Positions 42,263-51,143 of a stretch of DNA of 64,000 bases are shown piece by piece. Every line of letters starts with the position of its first letter. Position 1 is the stretch's first letter. The translations under genes were made by a program, and so were the position numbers. The notes below the pieces were generated by a model. That model was not told the origin of the DNA. It saw nothing but the letters and a program-made list of their open reading frames with translations, and searched no databases. Location of the stretch: positions 1-64,000 of the forward strand of contig NZ_NOKT01000020.1 in assembly GCF_002237655.1 (NCBI RefSeq), given 5' to 3'. This stretch comes from Streptomyces sp. XY006 (GTDB taxonomy: Bacteria; Actinomycetota; Actinomycetes; Streptomycetales; Streptomycetaceae).

Positions 42263-43101
42263 GCGGCCCGATGCCCGCGTCGCAGCCGCTGCCCACGCCC
42301 ACCACCAAGGCGGGCCTGGAGGGCCTGGACGCCCTGCTGGCCCGCCCCGGCAAGGCCCTGATCGGCCTGGACTTCGACGGGACGCTCGCGCCGATCGTCG
42401 CCGACCCGGAGCTGGCCCGGGCCCACGCGGACGCCGTGCCCGCGCTGGCCGCGCTCGCGCCGAAGGTCGCCGCCGTGGCGGTGATCACGGGCCGGCCGGC
42501 CGCGGTCGCCGTACGCAACGGCGCCTTCGCCGGCGTACCGGGCCTGGAACACCTGGTCGTCCTCGGGCACTACGGCGCCGAGCGCTGGGACGCCCGCAGC
42601 GGTGAGGTGAGCACGCCCGAGCCGCATCCGGGTGTGGCGGCCGTCCGCGCCGAGCTGCCCGGGCTGCTCGACGGCACCGGGACCTTCGTCGAGGACAAGG
42701 GCCGGGCCGTGGCCGTCCACACCCGTCGGGCGCCCGATCCGCAGGCGGCCTTCGAGGCCCTGCGCGCACCGCTGACGGCCCTGGCGGACCGGCACGGCCT
42801 GATCGTCGAGCCCGGCCGCATGGTCCTGGAACTGCGCCCGCCCGGCATGGACAAGGGCGTCGCCCTGCGCGCCCTCGCCCGGGAGATCGGCGCGGAGTCC
42901 GTCCTCTACGCCGGGGACGACCTCGGCGACCTGCCCGCCTACGCGGCCGTCGACGCCCTGCGCGAGGAGGGCACTCCGGGCCTGCTGGTGTGCAGCGGCA
43001 GCGACGAGGTGACCGAGCTGCGGGAGCGGGCGGACGTGGTGGTGGACGGCCCGGAGGGCGTCGTGGCGCTGCTGCGCGAGCTGGCCGATCGGATGGGCTG
43101 A
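42259..43101 (+). CDS. otsB: trehalose-phosphatase
   Basis: HAD-type phosphatase of 280 aa completing trehalose synthesis. Marks: 'LIGLDFDGTLAPIVADP' with the nucleophile Asp, 'VAVITGRPAAVAVRNG', 'LGHYGAERWD', 'DKGRAVAVHTRRAPDP' and 'YAGDDLGDLPAYAAVDAL'. It is translationally coupled to otsA through an ATGA overlap. Confidence 0.95.
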   Translation: MSGPMPASQPLPTPTTKAGLEGLDALLARPGKALIGLDFDGTLAPIVADPELARAHADAVPALAALAPKVAAVAVITGRPAAVAVRNGAFAGVPGLEHLVVLGHYGAERWDARSGEVSTPEPHPGVAAVRAELPGLLDGTGTFVEDKGRAVAVHTRRAPDPQAAFEALRAPLTALADRHGLIVEPGRMVLELRPPGMDKGVALRALAREIGAESVLYAGDDLGDLPAYAAVDALREEGTPGLLVCSGSDEVTELRERADVVVDGPEGVVALLRELADRMG

Positions 43102-43117
43102 GCCCTCTCGCCGCCGA

Positions 43118-43639
43118 TCAGCGTTCCGACCGGCGCCGCTCCCGTATCCGCCGCAGCCGGTTGACCGTCACCGGATCGTGGGCCAGGGCCCGCGGGTCGT
43201 CCAGCAGGGCGTTGAGGAGCTGGTAGTAGCGCACGGGCGCCAGGCCCAGCTCCTCGCGCACGGCCCGCTCCTTCGCGCCCGGCCCGGGGAAACCGCGGCG
43301 CTCCAGCGCGAGAATGTCCAGCTCCCGCCGCCCGAGCCCACCGCCGCCCGTGCCCCCGCCGGCGTCGCTGCCCGCGCTGCTGCCCGCGTCCCTGCCTGCG
43401 TCGCTGCCCGCGTCCCCGCCCGCGCCCTTGCCCGCGTCGCTGCCCGCGCTGCCCGCGCCTCCGCCGGCGTCGCTGACCGCGCTGGTACCCGCGTCCCTGC
43501 CCGCGTCGCTGCCCGCGCTGCCCGCGCCCCCGCCGCCGCCCCTGCCCGCGCCCTTGCCCGCGCCCCCACCGGCGTCGCTGACCGCGCTGGTGCCCGCGTC
43601 CCTGCCCGCGCCCCCGCCCGCGTCCTTGTCCTCGTCCAT
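43118..43639 (-). CDS. DUF3263 protein with Gly/Ala/Asp repeat region
   Basis: A 173-aa protein. Residues about 100-170 form the DUF3263 domain, a small helix-turn-helix-like unit ('RRELDILALERRGFPGPGAK', 'ELGLAPVRYYQLLNALLDDP'). Residues 3-97 are an Ala/Gly/Asp/Ser repeat (AGRDAGTSAVSDAGGGAG occurs twice). ATG 43639 has TACGGT seven bases upstream, a leaderless pattern. It converges with otsB. DUF3263 proteins are actinobacterial and probably bind DNA; the repeat tail is not part of the family. Confidence 0.8.
   Translation of the reverse strand: MDEDKDAGGGAGRDAGTSAVSDAGGGAGKGAGRGGGGGAGSAGSDAGRDAGTSAVSDAGGGAGSAGSDAGKGAGGDAGSDAGRDAGSSAGSDAGGGTGGGGLGRRELDILALERRGFPGPGAKERAVREELGLAPVRYYQLLNALLDDPRALAHDPVTVNRLRRIRERRRSER
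43355..43630. repeat. coding minisatellite in the DUF3263 gene
   Basis: Imperfect tandem units based on CCCGCGTC and GCGCTGCCCGCG. A block of about 54 bp including GGCGTCGCTGACCGCGCTGG occurs twice (about 43460 and 43570). The units keep the frame, so length variation would change only the protein linker. Confidence 0.8.
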
Positions 43640-43674
43640 GGACGGCACCGTAACGCCCGCCACCGACAGGGGGC

Positions 43675-44943
43675 CTACTCCGCGCTCTCCGCCCGGACCG
43701 CCGCCGCCTGGAGGTGGCCGAGGACGCCCGTGGGGCTGCCGCCGGGGGCGACGGCCTTGCCGATCTGCGTCTTGACCAGGGCACTGACGTCGGCCCAGGA
43801 GGTCTTGCCGACCGGATACAGCTCCGAGGACAGCAGCTCCTCCAGGAACGGCCTGAGGTGCTTGTCCCGGTCGGCGGCGGTCATGGTCGCCGACGCGGAG
43901 GCGGTGACCGGCAGCAGGTCGTACTCGCGGGAGAAGGCCAGCACGTTCTTCTCGCTGTAGACGAAGTCGAGGAAGTCGCCGATCTGGTCGCGGTGCCCGT
44001 TCTCGCGGAAGGCCATCATCCAGTCGGCCACACCGAGCGTGGACTTGCTCGGGCCCTCCTTGCCGGGCATGGGCACCATCCCGTACTTCACGCCCTTGTC
44101 CCCGGCCATCTTCATCAGGGAGGGGTGGCCGTTGAGCATGCCGACCTGGCCCTTGGCGAAGGCGGCGAACGCGTCGGCCCGGTTGAGCTCGCCGGGCGCG
44201 ACCGGCCCGGTCAGGTCCTTGCCGACCAGTTCGTCCTTCAGCCAGGTGAAGGTCTCGATGTTCTCCGGGGAGTCGATGCCGTAGCTGTCGACGCTGTCGG
44301 TGTAGCCGCCCCCGCCGCTGAGCATCCACTGCATGGTCTCGGCCTGCGCCTCCTCGGGGCCGAGGGGCAGCGCGTAGGGGTACTTCACGCCCTCGGCCTT
44401 GAGCGCCTCGGCGGCGTCGGCCAGGTCGTCCCAGCTCTCGGGCGGGGTGACGCCGGCCTTCGCGAAGAGCGTCTTGTTGTAGAAGAGCACGCGGGTGGAG
44501 GAGGCGAACGGCATGCCGTACTGCACGCCCTTGACCTGGCCCGCGGAGGCCAGCTGACCGACGAAGTCGGCCTGCACGGGTATGGAGAGCAGCTCGTCGG
44601 CCTTGTAGAGCTGGTTCTGCGCCGCGTAGTCCGCGTAGGCGCCGATCTGCGCCATGTCCGGCGGGTCACCGGCCGAGACCATCTCCCGGACCTTGCGGTC
44701 GACGTCGTTCCAGGAGTAGACGCTGACGTCGATCGTGACGTCCGGATGGTCGGCCTCGTACTCCGCGGCGAGCTTGTCCCAGTACTTCTTCGAGCTGTTG
44801 GCCGCGCTGTCGCCGTAGTCGGCGGCGACCAGCTTCAGGGTGACGTCCCCCGAGCCGCCCGTGACGCCGCAGCCGCCGAGGACCGCCGTCATGCCCAGTG
44901 CGGACGCCACCGCGATCGTTCCTGCCATACGCCGACGCTGCAC
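43675..44943 (-). CDS. ABC-transporter sugar-binding lipoprotein (orphan)
   Basis: Extracellular solute-binding protein family 1, 422 aa. The signal peptide ends at lipobox LGGC (Cys25). Family marks are 'YWDKLAAEYEADHPDVTIDV', 'PPDMAQIGAYADYAAQNQL', 'FASSTRVLFYNKTLFAKAGV' and 'YGMVPMPGKEG'. No permease genes are adjacent, so it probably works with distant permeases and perhaps the shared ATPase MsiK encoded at 61 kb. GTG 44943 is used; ATG 44928 is possible. It is divergent from nagK across the DasR-type operators, so an amino-sugar ligand is a fair guess. Confidence 0.9.
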   Translation of the reverse strand: MQRRRMAGTIAVASALGMTAVLGGCGVTGGSGDVTLKLVAADYGDSAANSSKKYWDKLAAEYEADHPDVTIDVSVYSWNDVDRKVREMVSAGDPPDMAQIGAYADYAAQNQLYKADELLSIPVQADFVGQLASAGQVKGVQYGMPFASSTRVLFYNKTLFAKAGVTPPESWDDLADAAEALKAEGVKYPYALPLGPEEAQAETMQWMLSGGGGYTDSVDSYGIDSPENIETFTWLKDELVGKDLTGPVAPGELNRADAFAAFAKGQVGMLNGHPSLMKMAGDKGVKYGMVPMPGKEGPSKSTLGVADWMMAFRENGHRDQIGDFLDFVYSEKNVLAFSREYDLLPVTASASATMTAADRDKHLRPFLEELLSSELYPVGKTSWADVSALVKTQIGKAVAPGGSPTGVLGHLQAAAVRAESAE

Positions 44944-45021
44944 CGCAGTTCTTCCCCAACCCTGGCGTCCCGCACCGCACTCCGGCCCGGTCCGCCACCC
45001 GAAACTTTTCGATATCCGGAT

Positions 45022-45055
45022 TAAGGTCTACACCACGTGAGTGGACTAGACCTCT
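45022..45055. promoter_or_regulatory. DasR operator (dre) pair between binding protein and nagK
   Basis: AGTGGACTAGACCTCT (45040-45055) matches the dre consensus A(G/C)TGGTCTAGACCA(G/C)T at 14 of 16 positions. A weaker copy, TAAGGTCTACACCACG (45022-45037), matches 11 of 16. They lie 29 bases upstream of the nagK start and also upstream of the divergent binding protein gene. Confidence 0.8.
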
Positions 45056-45083
45056 TGCGGGTCCCCGGGTCACACTGTTCTCC

Positions 45084-46025
45084 GTGAGACATGTCATCGC
45101 CCTCGACGTGGGCGGCACCGGGATGAAAGCCGCCCTGACCGGGCCGGAGGGCGAGGTCCTGCACCGGGCCCGCCGGGCCACCGGGCGCGCCCAGGGACCG
45201 GACGCCGTGGTCGCCGGCATCCTCGACTTCGCCGCCGAGCTGCGCGCCTACGGCACCGAACGGCTCGGCACGCCCGCGTCCGCCGCCGGCGTGGCCGTCC
45301 CCGGCATCGTCGACGAGGCCGAGGGCACCGCCGTCTACGCGGCCAACCTCGGCTGGCGCGACGTCCCGCTGCGCGGCCTGCTGACCGAGCGGCTGGGCAT
45401 CCCGGTCGCCCTCGGGCACGACGTGCGCACCGGCGGCCTCGCCGAGGGCCGGGTCGGGGCGGGCCGGGGTGCCGACCGCTTCCTCTTCGTGGCGCTGGGC
45501 ACCGGCATCGCGGGCGCCATCGGCGTCGACGGCCGGGTGGAGGCGGGGGCGCACGGCTTCGCGGGCGAGATCGGCCACATCGTCGTACGCCCCGGCGGGG
45601 CCCCCTGCCCCTGCGGCCAGCGCGGATGTCTGGAGCGCTTCGCGTCGGCGGCGGCCGTGAGCGAGGCGTGGGCGGCCGCCTCCGGCACCCCGGGCGCGGA
45701 CGCGGCGGACTGCGCCAAGGCGGTGGACGCCGGCGACCCCCGGGCCCTCGCGGTCTGGCAGCAGGCCGTGGACGCCCTGGCCGACGGCCTGGTCACGGCC
45801 CTGACCCTGCTGGACCCGCGCACGCTGATCATCGGCGGCGGTCTGGCGGAGGCGGGGGACACCCTGTTCACACCCCTGCGGGAAGCGATCCGCAGCCGCA
45901 TCACCTTCCAGAAGCAGCCGTCACTCGTCCCGGCAGCGCTGGGGGACGGTGCCGGCTGTCTGGGGGCGGGCCTGCTGGCCTGGGATCTTCTGGCATCGAC
46001 CGACCGTATGGAGGTAACGCCCTGA
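45084..46025 (+). CDS. nagK: N-acetylglucosamine kinase (ROK family)
   Basis: ROK sugar kinase of 313 aa. Marks: 'IALDVGGTGMKAALTGPEGE' (phosphate 1), 'LGHDVRTGGLAEGRVGAGRG', 'GTGIAGAIGVDGRVEAGAHG', the zinc motif CPCGQRGCLE, and 'HGFAGEIGHIVVRPGG'. With nagA directly downstream the likely substrate is GlcNAc; glucose cannot be excluded. GTG 45084 has no Shine-Dalgarno and may be leaderless. Its TGA overlaps the nagA ATG by one base. Confidence 0.88.
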   Translation: MRHVIALDVGGTGMKAALTGPEGEVLHRARRATGRAQGPDAVVAGILDFAAELRAYGTERLGTPASAAGVAVPGIVDEAEGTAVYAANLGWRDVPLRGLLTERLGIPVALGHDVRTGGLAEGRVGAGRGADRFLFVALGTGIAGAIGVDGRVEAGAHGFAGEIGHIVVRPGGAPCPCGQRGCLERFASAAAVSEAWAAASGTPGADAADCAKAVDAGDPRALAVWQQAVDALADGLVTALTLLDPRTLIIGGGLAEAGDTLFTPLREAIRSRITFQKQPSLVPAALGDGAGCLGAGLLAWDLLASTDRMEVTP

Positions 46026-47236
46026 TGGCAGCCCACCCAGGGGCGCGGGGAACTGCGCGACCAGCCACCCACCACCCGCACCCCGCCACGGCCGACCGCC
46101 CCACGGTCCTGACCGGCGCGACCGTGGTCCTCCCCACAGGAACCGTCGACAACGGCCGGCTGGCCGTCGACGGCACCCGCATCGCCGCCACCGCCCCCGA
46201 GAACGCCCACGTCATCGACGCCACCGGCCACTACGTGGTCCCCGGCTTCGTCGACCTCCACAACCACGGCGGCGGCGGAGCGTCCTTCACCTCCGGCTCG
46301 GTCGACGACATCCTCAAGGGCATCCACACCCACCGCCTGCACGGCACGACCACCCTGGTCGCCTCCACCGTCACCGGCGGCATGGACTCCCTCGCCCGGC
46401 GCGCGGGCCTGCTCAGCGAACTCGCCGAGCAGGGCGAGATCGCCGGCATCCACTTCGAGGGACCGTTCATCTCCCCCTGCCGCAAGGGCGCCCACTCCGA
46501 GGAGCTGCTGCGCGATCCGGACCCCGCGCAGGTCCGCAAGCTGATCGACGCCGCCCGGGGCCGGGCGAAGATGGTCACGCTGGCCACCGAGCTGCCCGGC
46601 GGCCTGGACTCCGTCCGCCTGCTCGCCGACCACGGCGTGATCGCGGCCGTCGGCCACACGGACGCGACCTACGAGCAGACGGTCGAGGCCATCGACGCGG
46701 GCGCCACCGTCGCCACGCACCTGTTCAACGCGATGCCGCCGGTGGGCCACCGCTCCCCCGGCCCGATCACCGCGCTCCTGGAGGACGAGCGGATCACGGT
46801 CGAGCTGATCAACGACGGCACGCACCTGCACCCGGCCGCGCTGCAGCTGGCGTTCCACCACGCGGGCGCCCACCGGGTCGCCTTCATCACGGACGCGATG
46901 GACGCCGCAGGCTTCGGCGACGGGCGCTACTGGCTGGGCCCCCTGGAGGTGGAGGTCGCCGACGGCGTGGCCCGGCTGCTGGCGGACGGCACGATCGCCG
47001 GCTCGACCCTCACGCTGGACCGGGCCTTCCAGCGGGCGGTCACCGTCGACGGCCTGTCCGTCGAGGACGCCGTGACGGCGCTGTCGGCCACCCCGGCCCG
47101 CCTGCTCGGCCTGGACGACACGATCGGCTCACTGGAGCCCGGGAAATCCGCCGACCTGGTCCTGCTGGACTCCGCGTTCGAACTCAAGGGCGTGATGCGC
47201 CGGGGCGAATGGGTGGTCGGTCCCCAACTGGGCTGA
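46025..47236 (+). CDS. nagA: N-acetylglucosamine-6-phosphate deacetylase
   Basis: Amidohydrolase of 403 aa making glucosamine 6-phosphate. Marks: 'YVVPGFVDLHNHGGGGASF' (metal histidines), 'IHFEGPFISPCRKGAHSEE' (metal Glu), 'VGHTDATYEQTVEAIDAGA', 'THLFNAMPPVGHRSPGP' and 'ITDAMDAAGFGDGRYWLG'. The start is firm: GGAGGT nine bases upstream and TGATG coupling with nagK. The first 27 residues are an unusual His/Pro/Ala-rich extension, because the Streptomyces intergenic repeat (46040-46065) is translated there as GARGTARPA. The enzyme core begins about residue 28. Confidence 0.94.
   Translation: MAAHPGARGTARPATHHPHPATADRPTVLTGATVVLPTGTVDNGRLAVDGTRIAATAPENAHVIDATGHYVVPGFVDLHNHGGGGASFTSGSVDDILKGIHTHRLHGTTTLVASTVTGGMDSLARRAGLLSELAEQGEIAGIHFEGPFISPCRKGAHSEELLRDPDPAQVRKLIDAARGRAKMVTLATELPGGLDSVRLLADHGVIAAVGHTDATYEQTVEAIDAGATVATHLFNAMPPVGHRSPGPITALLEDERITVELINDGTHLHPAALQLAFHHAGAHRVAFITDAMDAAGFGDGRYWLGPLEVEVADGVARLLADGTIAGSTLTLDRAFQRAVTVDGLSVEDAVTALSATPARLLGLDDTIGSLEPGKSADLVLLDSAFELKGVMRRGEWVVGPQLG
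46040..46065. repeat. Streptomyces intergenic repeat, copy 2, inside nagA
   Basis: GGGGCGCGGGGAACTGCGCG followed by ACCAGC, identical in its core to the copies at 38185 and 54109, but here lying within the first codons of nagA. Confidence 0.9.
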
Positions 47237-47356
47237 TCCATCCCGCAGTCGGGAGACGGTGGCCGGCTCCAGGACTGGGCCGACCGCCGTCTCTTTGGCA
47301 TGATCGAGCTTCCGGACCGTTCATGTCAGCCAGCGCATCGGGGGAGGTCGGCCCAG

Positions 47357-48286
47357 GTGATCCTCACGGTCACACTGAACACCGCTCTCGACATCACCTA
47401 CCGCGTGGGGTCCCTCAGGCCGCACGCCTCCCACCGCGTCTCCGAGGTGACGGAACGCCCCGGCGGCAAGGGCGTCAACGTCGCCCGGGTCCTGGCGGCG
47501 CTCGGGCACGAGGTGACGGTGACCGGTTTCAAGGGCGGGGCGACGGGCCGGGTCGTCCAGGAGAAGCTCGCGGAGGTCCCGCGGGTGGCGGACGCCCTGG
47601 TGCCGGTCTCCGGCGCGACCCGCCGCACCATAGCCGTGGTCGACGAACGCACCGGCGACACGACCCAGCTGAACGAACCGGGCCCGGTGATCACCCCCGC
47701 CGAGTGGTCGGCCTTCCAGGAGGCCTACGCGGACCTGCTCCACGGCGTCCTTGCGGTGGCCCTGTGCGGCAGCCTGCCGCCGGGCGTGCCGGTGGGCGCG
47801 TACGCGGGCCTGGTCCGCACGGCCCGGGCCGCCGGGGTCCCGGTCCTGCTCGACACCAGCGGTGAACCGCTGCGCCGGGGCGTCGCCGCCCGCCCCGACA
47901 TCATCAAGCCGAACGCGGACGAGCTGGCGGAGCTGACCGGCTCCTACGAGCCCCTGCGCGCCACCCAGGACGCCCGCAGGCGGGGCGCCGGCGCGGTGGT
48001 CGCGTCCCTCGGCCCCGAGGGCCTTCTGGCAGCCACCCGCGAAGGCCGCTGGCGGGCCACCCCGCCGGCCCCGGTCCGGGGGAACCCGACGGGCGCCGGC
48101 GACTCCGCGGTCGCGGGCCTGCTGTCGGGCCTGGCGGACCACCTCCCCTGGCCGGACCGCCTGACCCGGGCCACGGCCCTGGCGACGGCAACGGTGAGCG
48201 CACCGGCGGCCGGGGAGTTCGACCGGGGGCTGTACGAGGAACTGCTGGAGAAGGTGGCGGTGACGGCTGAGGTCACCGCGGCGTGA
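47357..48286 (+). CDS. PfkB-type hexose-phosphate kinase (1-phosphofructokinase family)
   Basis: Ribokinase-fold kinase of 309 aa. Marks: 'LTVTLNTALDITYRVGSLRP', 'ERPGGKGVNVARVLAALGHE' (PfkB signature 1), 'CGSLPPGVPVGAYAGLV', 'KPNADELAELTGSYEPL' and 'GNPTGAGDSAVAGLLSGLAD' (signature 2, catalytic Asp). The closest patterns are 1-phosphofructokinase and tagatose-6-phosphate kinase. GTG 47357 has GGGGAGG nine bases upstream. It lies 120 bp after nagA and may process the same sugar stream, but there is no fru PTS here. Confidence 0.85.
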   Translation: MILTVTLNTALDITYRVGSLRPHASHRVSEVTERPGGKGVNVARVLAALGHEVTVTGFKGGATGRVVQEKLAEVPRVADALVPVSGATRRTIAVVDERTGDTTQLNEPGPVITPAEWSAFQEAYADLLHGVLAVALCGSLPPGVPVGAYAGLVRTARAAGVPVLLDTSGEPLRRGVAARPDIIKPNADELAELTGSYEPLRATQDARRRGAGAVVASLGPEGLLAATREGRWRATPPAPVRGNPTGAGDSAVAGLLSGLADHLPWPDRLTRATALATATVSAPAAGEFDRGLYEELLEKVAVTAEVTAA

Positions 48287-48301
48287 GCGCGCCGGGCGGG
48301 C

Positions 48302-49258
48302 TCAGTCCTTGACCTGGCCCGCCTTCAGCCGGAGCTGGTCCAGCAGGACGTTGCACTTGTCGCCGGCCTCGCAGGAGACCGTGATCGTGTTCGTGCCCTT
48401 GTTCAGGGTCGGCCAGGCGTAGGTCTCGGTCCAGCCCTTGGCGAAGTCGCCGCCCTTGGCGCCGGTGAAGTTGCCCATGTTCAGCTTGCTGCCGAACGGC
48501 TTGCCGTTCACGGTCAGCGTCATCTTCTGGTCCTCGTCGACCGTGCTGTACCGGGCGAAGACGGTGTACACACCGTCCTTGGGGACGCCGTTGACGGTCC
48601 ACGTGACCGAGGAGCCGGGCTGGTTGAGGTTGCCCACGTAGATGCCGCCGTCGGACTGGGCGCCCTGCACGTCCTGGGCCAGTGCCGCGCCACCGCCGAG
48701 GCGCAGCGCCTTGGCGTCGATGGTCGGCAGGTCGGCCTCGCTCCCGCCGTCGGCCTTGGTGGCCGAAGGGCTCGGCTTCGACTCCTCGGACTGGGTCGGG
48801 GTCGTGCCCGACGCGCCGTCCGACTCGCCCTTGTCCTTGTCGCCGCCGACCATCGCCACGCCGATGCCGATCACGACCGCGGCGACCACCGCGATCGCGC
48901 CGATCAGCAGCCCCTTGGTGTTGGGCCCGCGTCCACCCCGGCCGCCGTGACCGCCGTGACCGCCGGACGCCATCGCCGTCTGGGTCGTGGGAGCACCGCC
49001 GGGCAGCGTCTCCGGCGCCGCGTAGTGGGCGCTCGGCTGGCCGTACGCGCCCTGCTGCTGCGGAACCTGCCCGTAGGGCGCCTGCTGCGGCTGCTGGCCG
49101 TACTGGCGCGTGCCCACCGTCCGCACCCGGTTGACCGAGTTCGGGTAGCCGTAGCCACCGGACGGCGGCTGGGCTCCGTTGGCCTGCCCGTCGGCGTAGA
49201 GATAGCCGAACGGGTCGTCGTCCTCGGGCGTGCTCGCGCCGTTGTTGCCGGGCGTCAT
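48302..49258 (-). CDS. membrane-anchored CBM-like protein
   Basis: A 318-aa protein. The N-terminal 110 residues are Gln/Gly/Pro/Tyr-rich and cytoplasmic, one transmembrane helix follows (about 116-138, LLIGAIAVVAAVVIGIGVAM), then a Ser/Pro linker and an exported beta-rich domain (about 185-318: 'KALRLGGGAALAQDVQGAQS', 'SVTWTVNGVPKDGVYTVFAR') resembling CBM35/CBM6 carbohydrate-binding modules. A surface sugar- or wall-binding role is inferred. GAGGAGACCAAGGG precedes ATG 49258, and TAGGCT lies near 49314-49319 as a possible -10. Confidence 0.75.
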   Translation of the reverse strand: MTPGNNGASTPEDDDPFGYLYADGQANGAQPPSGGYGYPNSVNRVRTVGTRQYGQQPQQAPYGQVPQQQGAYGQPSAHYAAPETLPGGAPTTQTAMASGGHGGHGGRGGRGPNTKGLLIGAIAVVAAVVIGIGVAMVGGDKDKGESDGASGTTPTQSEESKPSPSATKADGGSEADLPTIDAKALRLGGGAALAQDVQGAQSDGGIYVGNLNQPGSSVTWTVNGVPKDGVYTVFARYSTVDEDQKMTLTVNGKPFGSKLNMGNFTGAKGGDFAKGWTETYAWPTLNKGTNTITVSCEAGDKCNVLLDQLRLKAGQVKD

Positions 49259-49376
49259 CCCTTGGTCTCCTCAGTCAGGTGCGGTGCGTGCGGTACGGGT
49301 CGTGAGAACGCGAGCCTACCCGCTCCCAGTGACCCAAACAGGTGACTCAGACCGCATCAACTCGCTGACCTGGGGT

Positions 49377-51035
49377 TCACCCCGCGCGTCTGTGTTGTTT
49401 GGGACGAGATCGTTTCTCGACGTACATCCGCTCGTCAGCGGATTTCAACACTTCGTCCGCCGTCATTCCACAGTGTGCCCATCCGATGCCGAAGCTGGCG
49501 CCCACGCGGACGGCCCGCCCCTCGGCGCGGATGGGCTGGATGATCTCGTTGCGCAGGCGGACCGCGAGGTCCTGCGCGTCGGCCCGGCCGAGCCCGTCGG
49601 CCAGGATGACGAATTCGTCACCCCCGAGCCGGGCGACCGTGTCGCCGTCGCGCACGCCGTTGCTCAGCCGCCGGGCGACCTCGATGAGCACCGCGTCACC
49701 CGCGTTGTGCCCGAACCGGTCGTTGATCGACTTGAAACCGTCGAGGTCGCAGAAGAGCACCGCGAGGCCCTTGGTGCCGTCGTCGTGCTCGCCGTCCGGG
49801 GCGACGGTGTGGACGTGGTGGTCGTAGGCGTCGTACGGCTCCCCGCCCTGCCGGAAGTCGAACCCGGGCCCCACCACGTCGAAGGCGGGGTGGCCGTAGG
49901 CCGCGTCGTGGGACTCGGCGGTGGCGGAGTGCGGGGCGGCTCGCCGGCACAGGCGCGCGGAGAGCCGGGAGCGCAGCTCCGCGGAGTTCGGCAGGCCGGT
50001 GAGCGAGTCGTGCGAGGCGCGGTGGGCGAGCTGCAGCTCGCGGCGCTTGCGCTCCTCGATGTCCTCGACGTGCGTGAGCAGGAACCGCGGGCCGTCGGCG
50101 GCGTCCGCGACCACGCTGTTGCGCAGGCTGACCCAGACGTACGTGCCGTCCCGGCGGCCCAGGCGCAGCTCGGCGCGGCCGCCCTCGGCCGAGGTCCGCA
50201 GCAGCGTGCCTATGTCCTCGGGGTGGACCAGGTCGGAGAACGAGTAGCGGCGCATCGCGGAGGCCGGCCGGCCCAGCAGCCGGCACAGGGCGTCGTTGGT
50301 GCGCAGGATCCGGCCGTGCTGGTCGCCGCCCATCTCGGCGATGGCCATGCCGGACGGGGCGTACTCGAAGGCCTGCCGGAAGCTCTCCTCGCTCGCCCGC
50401 AGCGCCTGCTGCTCGCGCTCCAGGCGGACCAGGGCGCGCTGCATGTTCGCACGCAGACGCGCGTTGCTGATGGCGATGGCGGCCTGGAAGGCGTACATCT
50501 GGAGCGCCTCACGGCCCCAGGCGCCGGGCCGGCGGCCGTTGCGCGGGCGGTCCACGGAGAGCACGCCGATCAGCTCGCCGCACGTACCGCTGCCCTTCGG
50601 GGCGGGCGCGTACATCGGCGCGAAGAGCCGGTCGGCCGGATGCCACTCGTCCTCGAAGCGGGGGGCGGGGCCGTCGGTGTACCACTGCGGGACGTCGTCG
50701 TCGTCGAGGACCCAGCCCTCGGTGTGCGGTATGAACACCAGGTCGCCCCAGTGCTCACCCATGCCGAGGCGCCGCTCCCAGGAGTCGCGCGAGCCGACGC
50801 GGCCGGTGATGAGGGCCTCGGCGGCGGGGTTCCCGGCGAAGGCGGCGACGACCAGGTCGCCGTCCGGCCGTACGAGGTTCACGCACGCCAGCTCGTACCC
50901 GAGGGCGGCGACGACGCCCTCCGCGACCGTCTGCAGTGTGTCCGCCAGGCTGCGGGCCGTGTTCATGTCGGCCATGACCTGGTGCAGTTGTCGCAGGGAC
51001 GCAAGACGGACATAGGGCTCCGACTCGGTCTCCAT
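49377..51035 (-). CDS. cdgB: GAF-PAS-GGDEF diguanylate cyclase (CdgB-like)
   Basis: Makes cyclic di-GMP, which through BldD controls sporulation in Streptomyces. The 552-aa protein has a GAF domain (about 25-190), a PAS domain (about 210-325, 'SFRQAFEYAPSGMAIAEMGG') and a GGDEF domain (about 335-545) with an intact LGGDEF active site near 470-475 and 'VLFCDLDGFKSINDRFGHNA'. There are no membrane helices. A His/Asp-rich insertion splits the start of the GGDEF domain. ATG 51035 has GGGGGGAGGG upstream. A BldD-like box and a CRP-type site lie in its upstream region. Confidence 0.92.
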   Translation of the reverse strand: METESEPYVRLASLRQLHQVMADMNTARSLADTLQTVAEGVVAALGYELACVNLVRPDGDLVVAAFAGNPAAEALITGRVGSRDSWERRLGMGEHWGDLVFIPHTEGWVLDDDDVPQWYTDGPAPRFEDEWHPADRLFAPMYAPAPKGSGTCGELIGVLSVDRPRNGRRPGAWGREALQMYAFQAAIAISNARLRANMQRALVRLEREQQALRASEESFRQAFEYAPSGMAIAEMGGDQHGRILRTNDALCRLLGRPASAMRRYSFSDLVHPEDIGTLLRTSAEGGRAELRLGRRDGTYVWVSLRNSVVADAADGPRFLLTHVEDIEERKRRELQLAHRASHDSLTGLPNSAELRSRLSARLCRRAAPHSATAESHDAAYGHPAFDVVGPGFDFRQGGEPYDAYDHHVHTVAPDGEHDDGTKGLAVLFCDLDGFKSINDRFGHNAGDAVLIEVARRLSNGVRDGDTVARLGGDEFVILADGLGRADAQDLAVRLRNEIIQPIRAEGRAVRVGASFGIGWAHCGMTADEVLKSADERMYVEKRSRPKQHRRAG

Positions 51036-51143
51036 GCTCGCCCTCCCCCCGAGTACCTCGCAGCGAATCAAGAATCAAGGGTTCTCATCGGCGTACGTCC
51101 TGGCAGCTTCCCCGCCACTGAATCACAGCGCGCTGCCCACTCG

